Assembly (NCBI RefSeq): GCF_034190915.1
Contig: NW_026947486.1
Coordinates: 18,006,001 to 18,070,000 of the forward strand
Reading direction: 5' to 3'
Length of the DNA: 64,000 nucleotides
Origin: Cavia porcellus
Taxonomy: Eukaryota > Chordata > Mammalia > Rodentia > Caviidae
Translations under genes and position numbers: made by a program
Shown: one piece after another, positions 53,451 to 64,000 of the stretch
Layout: each line of letters opens with the position of its first letter
Numbering within the stretch: the first letter of the stretch is position 1
The notes under the pieces: generated by a model
What the model saw: only the letters and a program-made list of their open reading frames with translations
Database searches by the model: none
What the model was told of the DNA's origin: nothing

Positions 53451-53507
53451 CCGGCCAAGAAGTCGTGGGTGGGTGCTCCTGTCGGTTCGAGTGACAGGGG
53501 CCATGGA
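53410..53507 (+). other. First exon of KRAB gene (5' end approximate)
   Basis: A strong donor, ATGGA/GTGAGT, puts the exon end at 53507, in the layout usual for KRAB zinc-finger first exons. The ATG at 53503 spliced to the exon at 55985 would give only six codons before a stop, so it is a short upstream open frame rather than the protein start. Confidence 0.6.
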
Positions 53508-55449
53508 GTGAGTGCTCAGGTCAAAGCTCGCGGATCTGGCAGTGGTAAACCGGTTGAGGTATAGAGTTTTAAGCGACTGCTTGTCTGGTGTGAGGTAGAG
53601 GCCAGGCGCTGAGGTAGGTGTTTCCCGGTTATCTTCAGGGAAGTCTGTTGCGGTAGTGCTGCGTTTAGCTTCACTGCAGACAGAAAGGAAAGAACAGAGT
53701 GGTTGACAGCTGTCCCAGATTACGTAGGTAACAAATCCGACAGATCATTTTTTTTCCGCGTGGCACTTATTCTTTTATAATGTACTCTGTTATTTACCAT
53801 GTTCTTTTGTTTCTTGCCTGATTCCTCCTCGTTAGGTTGTAATCTCTGAAGGAGCAGAGAAATCGATATTTTGTTCACTGATGTATTTTCCAATTGTAGG
53901 CACGTAGAAGGCACTCAGTTGTGTCTTAAATGGGTATAAGCGGCACAACAGTCTGTTGTTTTGTTCTAGACCAGCACTCCTAATACTGCAGGGTTAAACT
54001 CGTGGTGTTAGCCGAGTAAAAACTCTTGAAACTAAAATGAGGCGCAGTACATTTTGTTGAATAAAACCTTTTAGGGGTTACTCAGCTTTGCCCCTCAAGG
54101 GTTGCTAATGGAGACTTCTGTGGTTTTTGGTGTTACCAGGGTAAAGTGCATACCTGAGATCACTGTTCAACCAGATTCCAGCATACCTCCACCCCAGTTT
54201 GCTCTGTTATCTTCAGAAGCCCCCAGGCTGTGGCCACAGAGGTGAGTTCTCTGGGTGGAATGCAGAGATCTGTTGCTGCAACAATGGCCAGAGGTGAGCC
54301 AAACTTGCCTTTCAGTCCTTTGACTCTGGGAACAAGAGAGCTTCTCTGAGGCATATGGGAGGAGGCTTATCCCACAGCCCAGATCCTCGGGGCAGAAACA
54401 GAAATCTCACAGGATAGCAGTCCCTCCTGTTCGCTGAGAGACAGAACAAGCTGAATTGTAGGCACCTGAAAGGACTATGTGCCAGTGGGCCGTTTGATTC
54501 CTGTGTTAGGACAGAGAGGTGAAAGTGTCAGGTGGATGGAGACACAGATGGCCCAGCTGCATCCCACAGTGGCAGGAAGGGCCACATCCAGCCTCAGAGC
54601 ACTCTCTCCTCTCCCAATCCATGTTAGTGCACCGGATCATACTCCCTTCTCTTGCCAGTGGTCTTTCTGGATTTCAGTTAGTCCTTTGCATCAACATTAC
54701 ATGTGTCTCCAGAGCACATGCTGGATCTCCCTCTATCCTGATCAAATTGCAGAAAGTCATATTTTACAGTCTTAGACTTTGGAATTACAGAGTAATCCCA
54801 AGGTTTGCTGTCATCTAGCTGTTCCCTCCTTTTGATGCTGTCTACAACTGGGCCTGAGAATGTGCTTTGTTAAGCTCCATAGAACCAATTTCTGTTGTCC
54901 TGATGCTCCTGTGGTCATTGCTATGGTTTAAATGGTTCTTCTGCTGAACCTTCTTGCTGAAACTTTGTTTTTATAACCACTGAACAAGTAAGAGTGTGAC
55001 AAGCAAAGCAAACAGTAGAAAAAGAAGCAATGATGACTCAGGGACAAGGTAATAAGAAGCCCAATAAGGAGTGGAAACCAAGTACAGTGGTTTCCAGCTC
55101 CACATAAAACTGACAGTGCTGGGCTGTGACTCACCTGCCCCCAACTCACCTTTCCCTCAGCCCTGCTTAGTCTCCTTACCCTGAACCACATCAAGAGATC
55201 CTTCTCATCAACAATTTGCTGAGGGTCTTTTTTTTTTAACCTCAACTCAGTATGATAATACATGAATTTTTATCAATTTACAGTTTTATTTTGCAGGTAA
55301 TTAATATCCATTACCAAAAATGAGATAATAAAAATAAAAAATAAATTGAAATCAACATTCAAAGCTAATGGATGTCAACATTTTAATGTTCTTTTTGACT
55401 TCAGATGTGTACATTGTGCTTAAGATAAATGGAAACACACTGCCCTCAC
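53508..55449. other. Intron 1 of KRAB gene, left part
   Basis: CpG-rich to about 53,660, then ordinary sequence. Several 60-110-codon open stretches (for example 54479-54818) show no domain and no repeat signature. Nothing else recognised. Confidence 0.55.
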
Positions 55450-55553
55450 TTTTTCTTTTATTTTTTTTCCTTTTTTATCAGTACCAGGGATCGAACTCAC
55501 GACTGCCTGCTTGCCAAGCAGGCACTTATGCCGCTGAGCTAAATCCCCAACCC
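55450..55553 (-). mobile_element. ID-type SINE with exact 12-bp target duplication
   Basis: The reverse complement reads GTTGGGGATTTAGCTCAGCG, GCATAAGTGCCTGCTTGGCA and GAGTTCGATCCCTGGTACTG, an ID core with A-tail (the T-run at 55450-55475). CACTGCCCTCAC flanks it at 55438-55449 and 55554-55565. Confidence 0.94.
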
Positions 55554-55984
55554 CACTGCCCTCACGTTTTAAAACTTGCTTTTAAAGATGTTATACACTA
55601 AAATTTCCACACCATTTTTAAAACTATGGAGCATGCCCAATTTTGTATGTCATTATTTTTTTAGCAGTCCCTTTGCAGGAATTAGTTGCTTTCAAATTTT
55701 TGAATGGTGGGATTGACCACACTGAACTTAAGTTCATGACAAATTTCTAGGAATTGAATTCTAGAAATAGAGATTTGTTTAAATACAAAAGTTGTATATT
55801 TGTTCAGTAGGGGAAACCAAATCCCATGTGTCAAAAGCACTGAAGTGTCAGAGTGCCAAGGGAACTGGCTGGGCTACCAGGGCACGTTTCCTCCCCAAGG
55901 TGCAAGGATGACTATTATAAGACTGGTAATGTTTTTCTCATGGCTATACTCACTGATCTTAACCTTCCTAATTCTTCTTTGTAG

Positions 55985-56019
55985 ACCTCATCCAGCATAA
56001 CAGGATGGCAGTGTCCCCG
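55985..56019 (+). CDS. KRAB gene exon 2 (start codon exon; coding 56005-56019)
   Basis: The acceptor TTCTTCTTTGTAG precedes 55985, and the donor CCCCG/GTGAGT follows 56019. The ATG at 56005 gives MAVSP and leaves the exon in phase 0, matching the phase of the KRAB-A exon. The exon is only 35 bp, common for this type of gene. It depends on the exon chain, as a sequence this short would not be called alone. Confidence 0.72.
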
Positions 56020-56478
56020 GTGAGTTCCTAATTTACCCCAACTTTGTCTTTCAATTTGAGCAACTTTTGGAAATATGTATAGCAAAGTTCTGTAAACCAG
56101 TTATTCCCTTTATTCTTTCTATTTTCTTTTCAACCAGTTGACTTAGGAGAGACAGACAGATGGACAGGGATGGGGAGAGACAAGTATAGACAATTTTTCA
56201 CTCCTTTTTTGGAGTGAAAAGGACCTTTTCTTTTTTTTCCTTAAATGTATTTTTAAATATATGTATTCTTATTCTGCAATTTGCCTTTTATCACTTTCAG
56301 ACTCACTTTGCTTATTCCTACAGTTAAAATAATGATTAAGCTGTGCTTAGTATTTTAATGTGCATACACAAAAATAGTAGCAAAAGTTGTCTATTTCTTT
56401 TTACCCTGGTAACCATAGTCTTCCTCAGAGATACTCATTGTTAATACATTGGTTGTTAATAATCATGTAGCTGCATTT

Positions 56479-56480
<2 letters not shown>
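56020..56480. other. Intron 2 of KRAB gene, left part
   Basis: Ordinary AT-rich intron. A short (GACA)n-like purine stretch lies at 56140-56185. Nothing else recognised. Confidence 0.5.

Positions 56481-56541
<61 letters not shown>
56481..56541. repeat. (TG)n microsatellite
   Basis: About 30 TG units with a single C interruption (GTGCGTGTG at 56511). Confidence 0.97.
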
Positions 56542-56544
<3 letters not shown>

Positions 56545-57311
56545 CCTTCATCTGGCATATCCATTTTTACCACCTGATTGATTATATTCATAATGGTATT
56601 CTTTGTCACTATGTAAAGATTAGTTTAATTCCAGCTTCTTGTGGATATATCAGTTATTTGTCTATTGATGAATATGTACATTTTGAATTTTCTTTTAGTG
56701 GTATAAACAGTATCACATGAACAATTTTCTGCATATCTGTTCTATGGTACAGCTGTTTATGGAGGGTATACCTAGAATTTGGATTTTTGAGTCAAAGGTA
56801 TTCACACTTCAAGTTGGCTCTATGCCTATACTAATTACTACTTTTACAAAATTTTTAAGACCAGATAATTTCTATGTTCAATGTTTTTAGGCTAATGAAA
56901 GATGAAAAGGAATCTAATTCATTCTAAGTGTGATAAAAGTATTACAAAAGAGAAAATTATAGATGACTTTTACTAAAGAATAGAGATATGTCAAAATTCT
57001 AAAACCATGTTCTGAATAGAGAATAATAAACCAAATTGAGTCTGTGCTGCAGCAATTTTTACTCATTATAAAAACTTTTAACAAAAGCTTTGTTCAACAA
57101 TGGAGAAAAATAATTCTCAACCTGCTCCCATGTCTTTTCCTCCTTTAGTTTTTCATACATTCTTTCAGAGATCATGAAGGCTTATATATCTGTCTAGTTA
57201 CATGAGTCTTTTTTTCTTATCTTTCATCTGATATATGATTTTATAAGTGATTTTGTTTTCCTTTTACTAGACTGAAACTTTTTGTGTTAGGAGCTGTATT
57301 TCTTATTAATT
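56542..57311. other. Intron 2, unassigned
   Basis: The AT-rich sequence at 56560-56800 has the wording of a very old antisense L1 (GGTACAGCTGTTTATGGAGG, GGATTTTTGAGTCAAAGGTA), but I cannot place it firmly. The rest is unrecognised. Confidence 0.4.
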
Positions 57312-57412
57312 TTTTCAGCTTTTTTGAGACAGTCTCTTGCTTAATAGTTTAAGATGCCTTGAACTCATGGTGATCCTCCTGCCTCAGCCTGCCAAGTGCC
57401 AAAATACTTGGC
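57312..57412 (-). mobile_element. B1 SINE fragment, antisense
   Basis: TTTTTGAGACAGTCTCTTGC, GCCTTGAACTCATGGTGATC and CTCCTGCCTCAGCCTGCCAA GTGCCAAAATA match the reverse complement of a worn B1. Confidence 0.82.
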
Positions 57413-57759
57413 AATTTCTTATTAATCTTTATATCCACAAAACTTAATACTTTGGTCTCTATTCAGTAAACATGTGTTGAATGAATGGATTTCAGTAGCA
57501 AGATATTGCTCACACTGTCCATTTCTTTTTTTGGAGGGGGTTTGGTTTTCTATTTTTTTAATTAAAAATGAAAGACAGAATGAAACCAAAAAGGAATAGA
57601 AGAAAATAATAAAGATCAGAAAACACAATCCCTTATCAAACTGTCAATGTCATTTTTCATATAAACATTTTGGTTTCAGTAGTAATATATTGCTGACACT
57701 ATCCATTTCTTGTATGAAGTTTCAAATAATTTTAGTTATTTAAATGTTCTGTATTCAGT

Positions 57760-58740
57760 AGTGCCCCTGATCACACTGCAGCATTGTTTTTCGTGGTTTT
57801 ACTTACCCACTTTAAACTGTGGTCTGAAAACATTAAGTGGAAAATACCAGAAATGAACATATTTTAACTTACCATTTTGAGTAATGCAATGAAATCTTGC
57901 AGTCGTGCCTCCTCATGCCTGGATACCAGTTATCCCTGTATGCTGTATATATCCACAAGGTATATATTACCCACATGTCGGTCACTTAGTAGCTTGCTGA
58001 TTTATCAGATCAACTATCAAAATATCATAGTCTTTATGTTCATGTAACCTTTATGTAGTCATCTAATATTACATCACAATACTTGTATTATTCACCTCAT
58101 TTTATTTCATTATGTAGGCACTGTATCATTCCATATCATCACAAGAGCAAGCAGTACAAGATATTCTGAAAGAGAGTACATTTACATGTATTTTCTTGCA
58201 GTATATTATAGTTGTTCTATTTTATTATTGTTGTTATGATTTTATTATTTTTTACTTTTATTTATTAATGATTTTTTTAGTACCAGGTATCAAACTCACA
58301 ACCTTGCGCTTTTCAGGCAGGTGCTTCTACTACTGAGCTAAATCCCTAGCCCTGTTGTTACTATCTTAAGGTGCCTATATTATAAATTAAACTTCACTGT
58401 TGATATGTATTCATAAATTTAGGATATAAAGGGGTTCAGAACTGTCCATGGATTCAGACATCTACTGGGAGGCTTGAATATGTTTCCTGCAGATAATGGG
58501 GAACTACACACTCAGTCACTTAGTAGCTCTCTGATTTGTCAGATTAACTGCCAAAGTGTCAGTCTTTGTATTCATGTAACCTCTATGTAATAGTCTAACA
58601 TTGCATCACAATGCCTGTATCGTTCACCTCATTTTATTGTGTTGTATAATTGCTATATTATTCCACTATCCATGGATTCAGGCATATACTAGAGTTCTTG
58701 AACATATCCCCTGTAGATAACTGGGAAATTACTATAATAA
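57760..58740 (+). mobile_element. Tigger-like (pogo-type) DNA transposon remnants with internal duplication
   Basis: CGTGGTTTTACTTACC, AACTGTGGTCTGAAAACATT, AAGTGGAAAATACCAGAAAT and the closing ATCCATGGATTCAGGCATAT with CCCTGTAGATAACTGGGAA resemble non-autonomous Tigger/MER2-like elements. A block from CACTTAGTAGC to CACCTCATTTTATT occurs twice (57983-58110 and 58512-58640). An ID SINE lies in the middle. The family assignment is from memory of consensus wording. Confidence 0.6.
58237..58352 (-). mobile_element. ID-type SINE, antisense, with 8-bp target duplication
   Basis: The reverse complement reads GGGCTAGGGATTTAGCTCAG, TAGTAGAAGCACCTGCCTGA and TGAGTTTGATACCTGGTACT with an A-tail in reverse. 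TGTTGTTA flanks it (58229-58236 and 58353-58360). Confidence 0.9.
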
Positions 58741-58925
58741 ATTGTGTCTAGTGAAAGACACATTATTGAAGTGTGTACTTTTTTAAAAAGTGGCTAATAA
58801 GGCCAGATCACCTGGATTTTAATGCCTATTTTGAAGCTGTGTGACATGGGATAGTTACAGTACACTCTGTAGATCTCACATTCCTTGTCTATCAAGTTTG
58901 TCCTAGGGTGGTGGTAAGAATCTAA

Positions 58926-59198
<273 letters not shown>

Positions 59199-59455
59199 TA
59201 GAATGCCCCCACTTGTGTCTCCCTTAGTACCTGCTTCAAGTACAGGGGTGTTGACACCTCAGTGAGTTTGTATGGAAGGTTCACTGTCCTGGTCTGTTTG
59301 GAAGCTGGACAGGATATTTGTGCTGTCACCTTCTAGGTGCATGGCTGTGTACATGAGGCAGTCACTGTGGCTGTCCCATCTTTAGCCTGTGGGGGTAGGC
59401 CTGTCTGGAGAGCCTCCAGCCTAATAACAAAGGACTCTGTCATTTCCCCTGGCAG

Positions 59456-59548
59456 GGTATCTAGTTGCCCAATCAGATGCAGTCTTCAGCTTGAGACGAA
59501 AAGAGGCCTGGGGGGCAGAAAGAGGAACCCAGATGAAGAGCTGTCCAG
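59456..59548 (+). CDS. KRAB-B box exon
   Basis: 93 nt between the acceptor CCCCTGGCAG and donor CCAG/GTGAGC. The phase-1 join with KRAB-A gives G-YLVAQSDAVFSLRRKEAWGA then ERGTQMKSCP, the usual KRAB-B pattern (GY-V-PD-F-LE--E-W). It ends in phase 1, as expected before the zinc-finger exon. The intron from KRAB-A is 283 bp. No zinc-finger (CX2-4C...HX3H) repeats occur between here and 64000, so the gene is partial in this window. Confidence 0.9.
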
Positions 59549-60284
59549 GTGAGCACGTGCCAGGTGAGTTGGGCCAAGGAAGCAGAACCTGATTGTTAGT
59601 GAAGACCTGGGCCCTGAGATGATCACAGGAGCTTTTCTTGGCCCCAAGACATGTGGAAATGACTCTGGCTCAGTGAACAAACCGTTGTCATATCTAAATG
59701 AGGCCACCACCTGCCAGCCTTTTCCAATCTATGTTCTTCTCCTGGCATCCAGAGTAGCTTTGTTGTGAGATCCCATCTCTAACTTTGATTTGCTAGTGAC
59801 ACATGCCAAGTCTTCCCTCATTCCTTTCCCCTCCATTCTTGGATCTTTGAGGGATTTCTTCCTTTCTTGGGTGTTGGTGTTCTCTCAGTGTGAATTTGGG
59901 AGTCATTTTCAACCTTGGGGAAATTATCTTGTCTGATTTATTGCAGTCACTTTGGACAAGGAAGCTTTGTTAGGAACCTTTAACTCGGCCAGGCTGGGTG
60001 TACACCATGTTTTCTTCTACTCTCTCTTAGAGGCCAAACACTATAAACTTTTATACAGTTTCTGTTTTCTCTTTTTCTTTCTACTCAGATTCTTGCAAAT
60101 CTGACTTGATACTGCTTGTTATCATATTCCTCTTCTTATTGGTGCTTCCTTCCCACTCAATTTTTGTTTTCTGTATTATCTCCTATTTATTTATTTATTT
60201 AGAAGTAAACTTAAGGGGCTGTTACCCCCAGGTAAAATATTTCAGTGATCTGTTTCAGTCCTGGAGAGTTCTGCTTTCTTCCTT

Positions 60285-60321
<37 letters not shown>

Positions 60322-62730
60322 CTGGGGTGGCTATGGAGAACTATAAACTCCATAATTGATCTCCTCTTTCTCTCCCATTCCTGGTACCCTCTCCATGGGC
60401 CCATCCCAGAGAAGCCTGTTGAAATGGTTTTGCTCTTTAGGGTGTGGCCTAAAGGACCAGCAACCTGGGCATTGGATGTAGACTCTTATGTGGAAGCATA
60501 GAATTACTGAGCTAGAATCTGCGTTTCAACAAGCTCCCAGGTAACCCCTAGCCTGAAGAAAGCTGAGAAGCATTGCTTATTAAATGTACATCTCAGAGCA
60601 TGAGTTGTCTTCAGCTGTGGCCCTACAGACATACAGGTGACTCCTCCAGAGCCCAGTGATACTTGGCAAATGCATCCACTGTCTAGAGCCTCTTGGGTTG
60701 TCCTGTGGGACTCAGTGCTCTGCAGCTTCTCCTGGTTATGTTTTCTTCCACTTTAATGTCCACCTTCTGGCTCAATGAAGTCCCATATTTGATGCTGATA
60801 GAGATGCCTGTGATTTCTGATGTGCTGATGTCACACTTTCTTATATCTGGTGATACCTGGAATTATAATGATTATGCATGTGGTTCTCATTCCACTGGTA
60901 TCCATAAAGATATGAAAAATATACTCAGACAAAGGCTACTCTTCTGAGTCCCAATGCCCTTACTTTCAAAGCTGCATTCTATTAAAATACAGGTATATAC
61001 ATGTTCAGCTCCAGAGTGCAGAACAGTATGGGATGAAAATTTATCCAAGAGGCATTCCCAGCCACACCTTCCAAGGGCAGCCTCTTCTTAAATTTTCTAC
61101 AGTATTTTCAGGTCTGGTGAGTACCTCCATGGGCCTAGAAAATGCCTTTATACCTCCATTTCTTGAATTTTCAGTTTTATCTACACTATATGAAAAATAG
61201 AGGTTTGGCTCACTTTTTGACTGTCTGCTCTTCAACTCTTCATATTTGTTAAATTCTTTTTATTTCCTTTATTGATTATGTTTCAACTTTAATATAGCCT
61301 CTATTTATTCATTCTGTGCGATCATCCTTAGCGATCAGAGTGTGTCTTGTTCTAATTTACCCCACTATGGGGCTAGTAGAAGACATTCGATAAATGCTAC
61401 ATTGATTGTTTTGGGCTTGGACAGCTGAAGGAGGTTTGTTATGCATCTACTTACAAGTGACTAAGAGCGTGGTCCGTGAAACCACACAGCGTGTGTTCAA
61501 ATTTTGGCCACTTCTCTCACTAGCTGTCATGTGAACACATTACTTTGCTTCTCTTCACCTGTTATAGAATGAAGCTAAACATAAAAGTTTGTAATTATTG
61601 GAAGTTAATGATTTTTTGTATGTAAAACACCTAAAAGGGTACCTGGCATAAATAAAGCTGTCAGGAAGGTGTCTGTTTCTGGTATGCATATGGAAGTTTT
61701 TTTAAAAAAAAAAATGTGATTATTAACCAGGAGATGTATTACCTGTGGAACTCTCAGAATACTCATGAGTGGACCCTACTGTCTAGAAATTGCTTCAAAA
61801 AGCCTGGTAGGGGCCAGGTTATGTGTATTTCAAGTAACATTCTACAAAGTATCATGCCCATGCCAAATTAAGATAGTCTGCTTGAAATATCTGCAGAGAG
61901 GAATTCCAAAGAAATGGGAGACACTTCAAGACCATCATCCAGCACCATGAGAAGACAGGAGCATGAGGATGCTTTCCTAGACAACACTCTGAACTTCTGG
62001 AGTAGAACCAGAAAGCAACTTTAATTTCTGCCCTATTGTTCCATAATTAAATCTCTTTCATGGACTGTGATTTTTCTCATCTGTGGTTGCACTCTAGCTT
62101 TCTCTGGTCATTCTGAGACAATAAAAGTCTTCTAGGGTCCATTCATCTCATGAATAGCCTTACTGTAGTAATAAGGACTGCCCAATTTTATGTAGTAGTG
62201 CAAACAAACTTGTTCCAAATGTGTTGACTTTTCTATGGAAAGAACTTTTGCCTTATTAATTTCTGTTTCTCTTTTGTTTGTTTATTTCTCCTTTCATTTT
62301 CTCTTTAGTTTGGATTTATGTTGCAATTATTTACCTAGCTTTTTTCTTGAATGTTTTATTAGGAAAAGTTTTATAGAGAACAAATTTTAAAAGTTACAGA
62401 TTGAAGATTCATATAATACCTCCACCTAGATTCAACAATGAACATTTCACTGTATTTATCTCTTATATATCTTATCTACCAATTCCTGTCATTCTATCAA
62501 TTCACTTTAATTTTTTTACAGGGAACTTTAAAGTAATTTGCAAAGATCAGTACTCACCACCCCTAATACCTCCATAGGTATATCATTAAAGACTTCAGTG
62601 TTTGTTAGTATTTTGTTTATTAGTAGCACGTGAGAGGTATTTTGGCACCATGCATTCTTTGGTTATATGTGTGCTTATATTGTTCATAATTCCCTATGTG
62701 TATTTTCGTTTATCATATATATGCTGATGT
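59549..62730. other. Intron 4 of KRAB gene (unassigned)
   Basis: It contains a poly(T) tract at 60286-60318, perhaps an SINE tail whose body is too worn to name. Several open stretches of 60-130 codons lack any domain, zinc finger or splice support. Otherwise ordinary AT-rich intron. Confidence 0.5.
60286..60318. repeat. Poly(T) tract
   Basis: 33 consecutive T. Confidence 0.97.
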
Positions 62731-64000
62731 TACTGTGTTGTCTTTTTAAAATGAGATTTATTGAGGTCTAATGAACATACCATGAAGTTCACCTTTGCTA
62801 GGTTCATGTAACCACTACCACAATCAAAATAATTGAACATTTTCATCCCTCTCCAAACCTCTTCCTTTTTATATCTCTCTCCATCCCAGGCATCATTTCT
62901 TTTCCTTTTAGTTTAGGTTTTTCTTAAGAGGCAAATAAATGAGTCATAAATGACTTCTTTCACTTACCTTTAATGCTTTTTAGGTTCATCCATGTTGTGG
63001 CATGTAGCAGCACTTTGTTCCTTGTTTATCTGAGTAGTGTTCCAGTTTGTTTATCAATGGACCAGTTAAAGCACATTTGAATTGTTCCTGGTTTTGGTTA
63101 TTTTGAATGAAGCTTGAACAGGTATTGTATTTGTATGGACCTGTGTTTTCATGTATTTTGGGTAAATATCTAGCCTGGGATTGCTTGGTAAAATGGTAAG
63201 CATATGTTTAACTTTCTAAGACATTGCCAAACTGTTTTCCAGTGTGTCCGTACTATTTTGTTTTCTCTATTTCAACAAAATACCTTTATAGTACGGGCAT
63301 AGGAGAATTGCATTGTGATTCAGATTTACAGATCTGTAATAATTAGTGATGTTGAGCATGTTGTCATGTGCTAATTTGCCATCTGTATATCTTCTGTGGT
63401 TAATTATGTCTTGTGATCTTTGTTATTCAATTGTGAGAGTTTTCATGTATTCTCAATATAAGTCCTCAGCAGCTGTATGTTTTCCAACTATTTCTGGGCT
63501 ATGGCTTGTTTTAAAATTCGGAAACCATATTTTTATTTTTGATAAAATTCAATTTATCAAGTTTTACTTTTATGCTTACACGTTTTGTGTCCTATGTAGC
63601 AAATCTCTAACCAGGATAACGAAAACATCACATTTTCTTCCAGGAGATCTATGTTTTTAGTTCTTATAAACTTAAGTCTATGACTAATAATGAGTTATTT
63701 TTGTGTTTGATGTGAGGTAAGGATCGGTATTCCTTTATATTATTTTTGTATATGCATTTCCAATTGTGCCACTAACATTTTGGAAAAGACTGTTGTTAAT
63801 TTACTTTGGAGTCCATTTTGATTATTATTTAAACACATGTCGACCTGTGTGCCAGTACCGCATTGTCTTAATTATGATGGCCCTTTTATTAAGTGCTTAA
63901 ATTTATTAATTCCTCTAACTTTGTTTTTCTTTTGATAATGTTTGGCTATGTTATGTCCTTAGTATTTCTTATAAATTTTAGAAATAGCTTTCCAACCTTT
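62731..64000 (-). mobile_element. Ancient L1 (L1M-like), antisense
   Basis: TTTATTGAGGTCTAATGAAC, TTTAGGTTCATCCATGTTGT, TTTGTTTATCAATGGACCAG, GCCAAACTGTTTTCCAGTGT and GTGCCAGTACCGCATTGTCT are the familiar reverse-complement wording of old mammalian L1 3'UTR/ORF2 ends. It continues past the window edge and may be several fragments. Confidence 0.75.

Noticed and set aside
60106..60501. 131-codon frame crossing a poly(T) tract
   Set aside because: It includes a run of phenylalanines from poly(T); intronic low-complexity sequence.
61765..61950. Candidate zinc-finger exon of the KRAB gene
   Set aside because: It has some cysteines but no CX2-4C...HX3H spacing and no TGEKPY-type linker.

Overview
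The window is mammalian nuclear DNA, most probably from a rodent outside the mouse/rat family. It carries tRNA-derived ID-type SINEs, B1 (7SL-derived) SINEs, one B1-ID composite, MaLR-type LTRs and rodent-style L1s, and vertebrate splice signals around a KRAB domain. No species can be named from the sequence alone. Most of the first 50 kb is nested retrotransposons; the last 14 kb is the start of a KRAB-domain gene.

Layout. 1-2.4 kb: 3' end of an L1. 2.4-7.4 kb: old L1/half-L1-like debris, SINEs, microsatellites and a MaLR LTR. 7.4-14.3 kb: a full-length antisense L1 with an 11-bp target duplication, splitting an older half-L1-like repeat. 15.66-27.7 kb: a full-length sense L1 interrupted twice by ORF1-only (half-L1-like) elements, at 17.17-20.74 and 23.76-26.2 kb. 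28.2-41.9 kb: an old, broken gammaretrovirus-like ERV (sense), itself interrupted by an ID SINE, by a young antisense provirus (32571-39807) and by a MaLR LTR. 41.9-50.5 kb: an old L1 split by another full-length L1 (about 42.45-49.28 kb). 50.5-53 kb: mostly unassigned, with a two-copy repeat. 53-64 kb: a CpG-rich promoter, a first exon, a start-codon exon, and KRAB-A and KRAB-B exons on the plus strand; no zinc-finger exon lies inside the window.

The standout is the 7237-bp provirus. By eye its two 446-bp LTRs are identical, it is flanked by a 6-bp duplication, and it keeps open gag, dUTPase-protease and pol frames joined by two intact -1 slippery sites. It has a primer site matching tRNA-Ile, a polypurine tract and a consensus splice donor. 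Only env is truncated. This is the structure of a very recent, env-defective class II (betaretrovirus-like) element, possibly still mobile or polymorphic. A second theme is an apparently lineage-specific ORF1-only LINE family that shares its unusual repeat-built 3'UTR with the local L1s.
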